DNA of 7,278 nucleotides from an uncultured Flavobacteriales bacterium (lineage in GTDB: Bacteria > Bacteroidota > Bacteroidia > Flavobacteriales > Crocinitomicaceae): contig CAMPIU010000149.1 of the NCBI GenBank assembly GCA_946886545.1, forward strand, positions 1 through 7,278, written 5' to 3'. Made by a program: the position numbers and the translations under genes. Each line of letters starts with the position of its first letter. Within the stretch, counting starts at the first letter, position 1. The notes beneath the pieces are model-generated. The model was given only the letters and a program-made list of their open reading frames with translations. It was not told the DNA's origin and ran no database searches. This document shows, piece after piece, positions 5,957 through 7,278 of this stretch.

Positions 5957-7015
5957 ATGGAATACAGGTCTCAGAAAATAGCGAAAGTTCAGATGACGAG
6001 CCATGCGCTCATTATTTTTTCCATTGTCGTAATTATCCTTTATTTGGGTAGAAGCCTGATCATTCCGCTCATTTTTGGAATTATTTTATGGCTTTTGATG
6101 CGAAAAATCCGTTCCTTGTTTTACAAGATCGGACTGGGTGATAAGTGGTTCCCGAAATGGCTGAAAACCATTTTTAGTTCTGCCATTCTTTTTTCCATGG
6201 TTTGGGGTATCGGGTTTATTTTTGAAGAGAACATCCAGGTGCTGATCAAATACTACGATGTCTACAATACCAATTTCACTGCAATTCTACAGGACTTTGA
6301 CAGTCTTTCTTCGTATAAAATTGAAGACATCATCAATAGTTTCAATTCCAATGAATTTATCAATAAATACATCAGTTCGGTAATTACTTCTTTGCAAGCG
6401 ATTATTTCCAATGTAATTATTGTATTGATCTACATGCTTTTCATTATCATGGAAGAATCTTCCTTCAAAAACAAGGTAAAGGCTATGTTCCCGGATCAGG
6501 AGGCTTATGATGAGCGGATTTTGGTGATCCGACGCATTGAAAAAGCTATTACCAATTATTTAGGGATCAAATCCCTGATCGCTTTGATTTCATCCTCCAT
6601 TGCCTACTCCATTTTCACATTGGCAGGATTGAACGCACCTTTCCTTTGGGCTTTGCTGGTATTTGTCTTCAGCTTCATTCCCTTTTTCGGAGTATTGATC
6701 AGTTCATTTCTTCCGGCCCTGTTTGCCATCATTCAGTTCGGAGGATACAGTGAGTCCCTAATTATTCTCTTAAGTGTAGGATCCATTCAGTTTATTGCCG
6801 GAAATATCATAGAACCAAAGATCATGGGAAACACCATGAATGTGAGTCCGATTGTTGTCATCCTGTCACTGGGTTTCTGGGGATTTATCTGGGGATTGCC
6901 CGGGATGTTTCTTAGTGTACCGATCACGGTAATCATGGTGATCATTTTCTCTAAATTCAGATCTACACGCGGAATAGCTATTATTCTTTCCGAAAAAGGA
7001 GAAATAGACCATTGA
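5957..7015 (+). CDS. AI-2E family (PerM/TqsA-like) membrane transporter
   Basis: This is a 352-residue inner-membrane protein with a high content of Ile, Leu, Phe and Val. Hydrophobic segments lie at about 14-30, 33-48, 70-88, 143-165, 205-223, 228-262, 266-283 and 297-331, with a polar stretch at about 90-140. That pattern of a membrane N-terminal part, a soluble section and a C-terminal membrane bundle is usual for the AI-2E/UPF0118 family. Family landmarks are FIPFFG (240-245), N283-IIEPKIMG, and the late run SLGFWGFIWGLPGMFLSVP (304-322). Characterised relatives include TqsA, linked to autoinducer-2 export, and sodium/proton antiporters, so the substrate cannot be assigned from sequence. 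The ATG at 5957 is the first in frame and follows a purine-rich GAAAGAAAT stretch. Its stop codon TGA shares its A with the next gene's ATG, which indicates translational coupling. Confidence 0.88.
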   Translation: MEYRSQKIAKVQMTSHALIIFSIVVIILYLGRSLIIPLIFGIILWLLMRKIRSLFYKIGLGDKWFPKWLKTIFSSAILFSMVWGIGFIFEENIQVLIKYYDVYNTNFTAILQDFDSLSSYKIEDIINSFNSNEFINKYISSVITSLQAIISNVIIVLIYMLFIIMEESSFKNKVKAMFPDQEAYDERILVIRRIEKAITNYLGIKSLIALISSSIAYSIFTLAGLNAPFLWALLVFVFSFIPFFGVLISSFLPALFAIIQFGGYSESLIILLSVGSIQFIAGNIIEPKIMGNTMNVSPIVVILSLGFWGFIWGLPGMFLSVPITVIMVIIFSKFRSTRGIAIILSEKGEIDH

Positions 7016-7278
7016 TGAAAGCATTTTTAATTACATATTTTTCCTTGTTTTCCCTGCTTTCATTTTCCCAGTTCGAAGATGGAAATGAGACAACCCCTGT
7101 GTTTGGAGGAACAAACGTCATTGCAAAAAATGCAGCGGGCCAGGTTGGAATTAAATCAAAGGATGGAAAAGAAATCGTACCCTTCGTTTACAACAAGATC
7201 ATTGAAAATCATTTGGGATTATTTGTTTTTAAAATCAACAAATCCAACGGATATGAGCGTTCTTACTCATTAGGATAC
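7015..7278 (+). CDS. Secreted WG-repeat-like protein, N-terminal part (3' end outside window)
   Basis: The ATG at 7015-7017 overlaps the permease stop TGA by one base and opens an 88-codon frame that runs off the window. Residues 1-18 form a short signal peptide: Lys at position 2, a hydrophobic core rich in Phe and Leu, and a likely cleavage after SFS-18 before QFED. Residues 42-62, G-Q-V-G-I-K-S-K-D-G-K-E-I-V-P-F-V-Y-N-K-I, fit the WG/KWG beta-repeat pattern (G-x-W-G-hydrophobic ... D-x-G-K-x-hydrophobic-P-x-x-Y-x-x-I), with Val in place of the usual Trp. Such proteins are common exported proteins of Bacteroidota with poorly known function. Export to the periplasm or cell surface is inferred. 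Only one repeat is visible, so family membership is moderate; the signal peptide and overlapping start make the gene itself solid. Confidence 0.7.
   Translation, partial: MKAFLITYFSLFSLLSFSQFEDGNETTPVFGGTNVIAKNAAGQVGIKSKDGKEIVPFVYNKIIENHLGLFVFKINKSNGYERSYSLGY

Noticed and set aside
7079..7273. 64-codon frame near the right edge
   Set aside because: It is a different frame from the signal-peptide-bearing gene starting at 7015, which has the better start, the overlap with the permease stop and WG-like residues.
1..7278. tRNA, rRNA, CRISPR array, transposase or defence genes
   Set aside because: I looked for cloverleaf-like sequences, regularly spaced repeats and mobile-element proteins on both strands and saw none.

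Overview
The window looks like chromosomal DNA from a member of the Bacteroidota, probably Flavobacteriales. Moderate-to-low GC, A-rich start regions with no clear Shine-Dalgarno sequences, two upstream regions carrying an exact Bacteroidota-type -7 box (TAnnTTTG), and the gene families themselves (DUF2461, WG-repeat secreted protein, MarR followed by fadN and fadA) support this. The assignment is inferred from sequence style; no marker gene is present.

Layout, left to right. (1) The start of a DUF2461 protein gene runs leftward off the window edge (463 to 1). (2) A divergent promoter region (464-604) separates it from a rightward pair: a very acidic protein of unknown function (605-1081) and, 6 bases later, a PaaI-like hotdog thioesterase (1088-1495). 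(3) A MarR-family regulator (1570-2046) follows, with an imperfect inverted repeat overlapping its start codon. (4) Two fatty-acid beta-oxidation genes come next: an 801-residue fused 3-hydroxyacyl-CoA dehydrogenase/enoyl-CoA hydratase with FadN-type domain order (2105-4510) and a thiolase (about 4666-5847). They are separated by a 155-base spacer rich in inverted and direct repeats that resembles an inserted repeat element. (5) A strong intrinsic terminator (5866-5896) ends this block. (6) An AI-2E/PerM-family permease gene (5957-7015) overlaps by one base with the start of a secreted WG-repeat-like protein gene (7015-7278), which is cut off by the right edge.

How the genes fit together: FadN would hydrate enoyl-CoA and oxidise 3-hydroxyacyl-CoA, and the thiolase would release acetyl-CoA, giving the last three steps of a beta-oxidation cycle. 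The thioesterase could recover CoA from stalled or aberrant acyl-CoA intermediates, and the MarR protein is the obvious candidate local regulator. The acyl-CoA dehydrogenase needed for the first oxidation is not here; the terminator comes directly after the thiolase.

I see no RNA gene, CRISPR array, transposase or defence system. Most of the window is ordinary metabolism. The least explained parts are the repeat-rich spacer between fadN and the thiolase gene, the inverted repeat at the marR start, and the acidic orphan protein.
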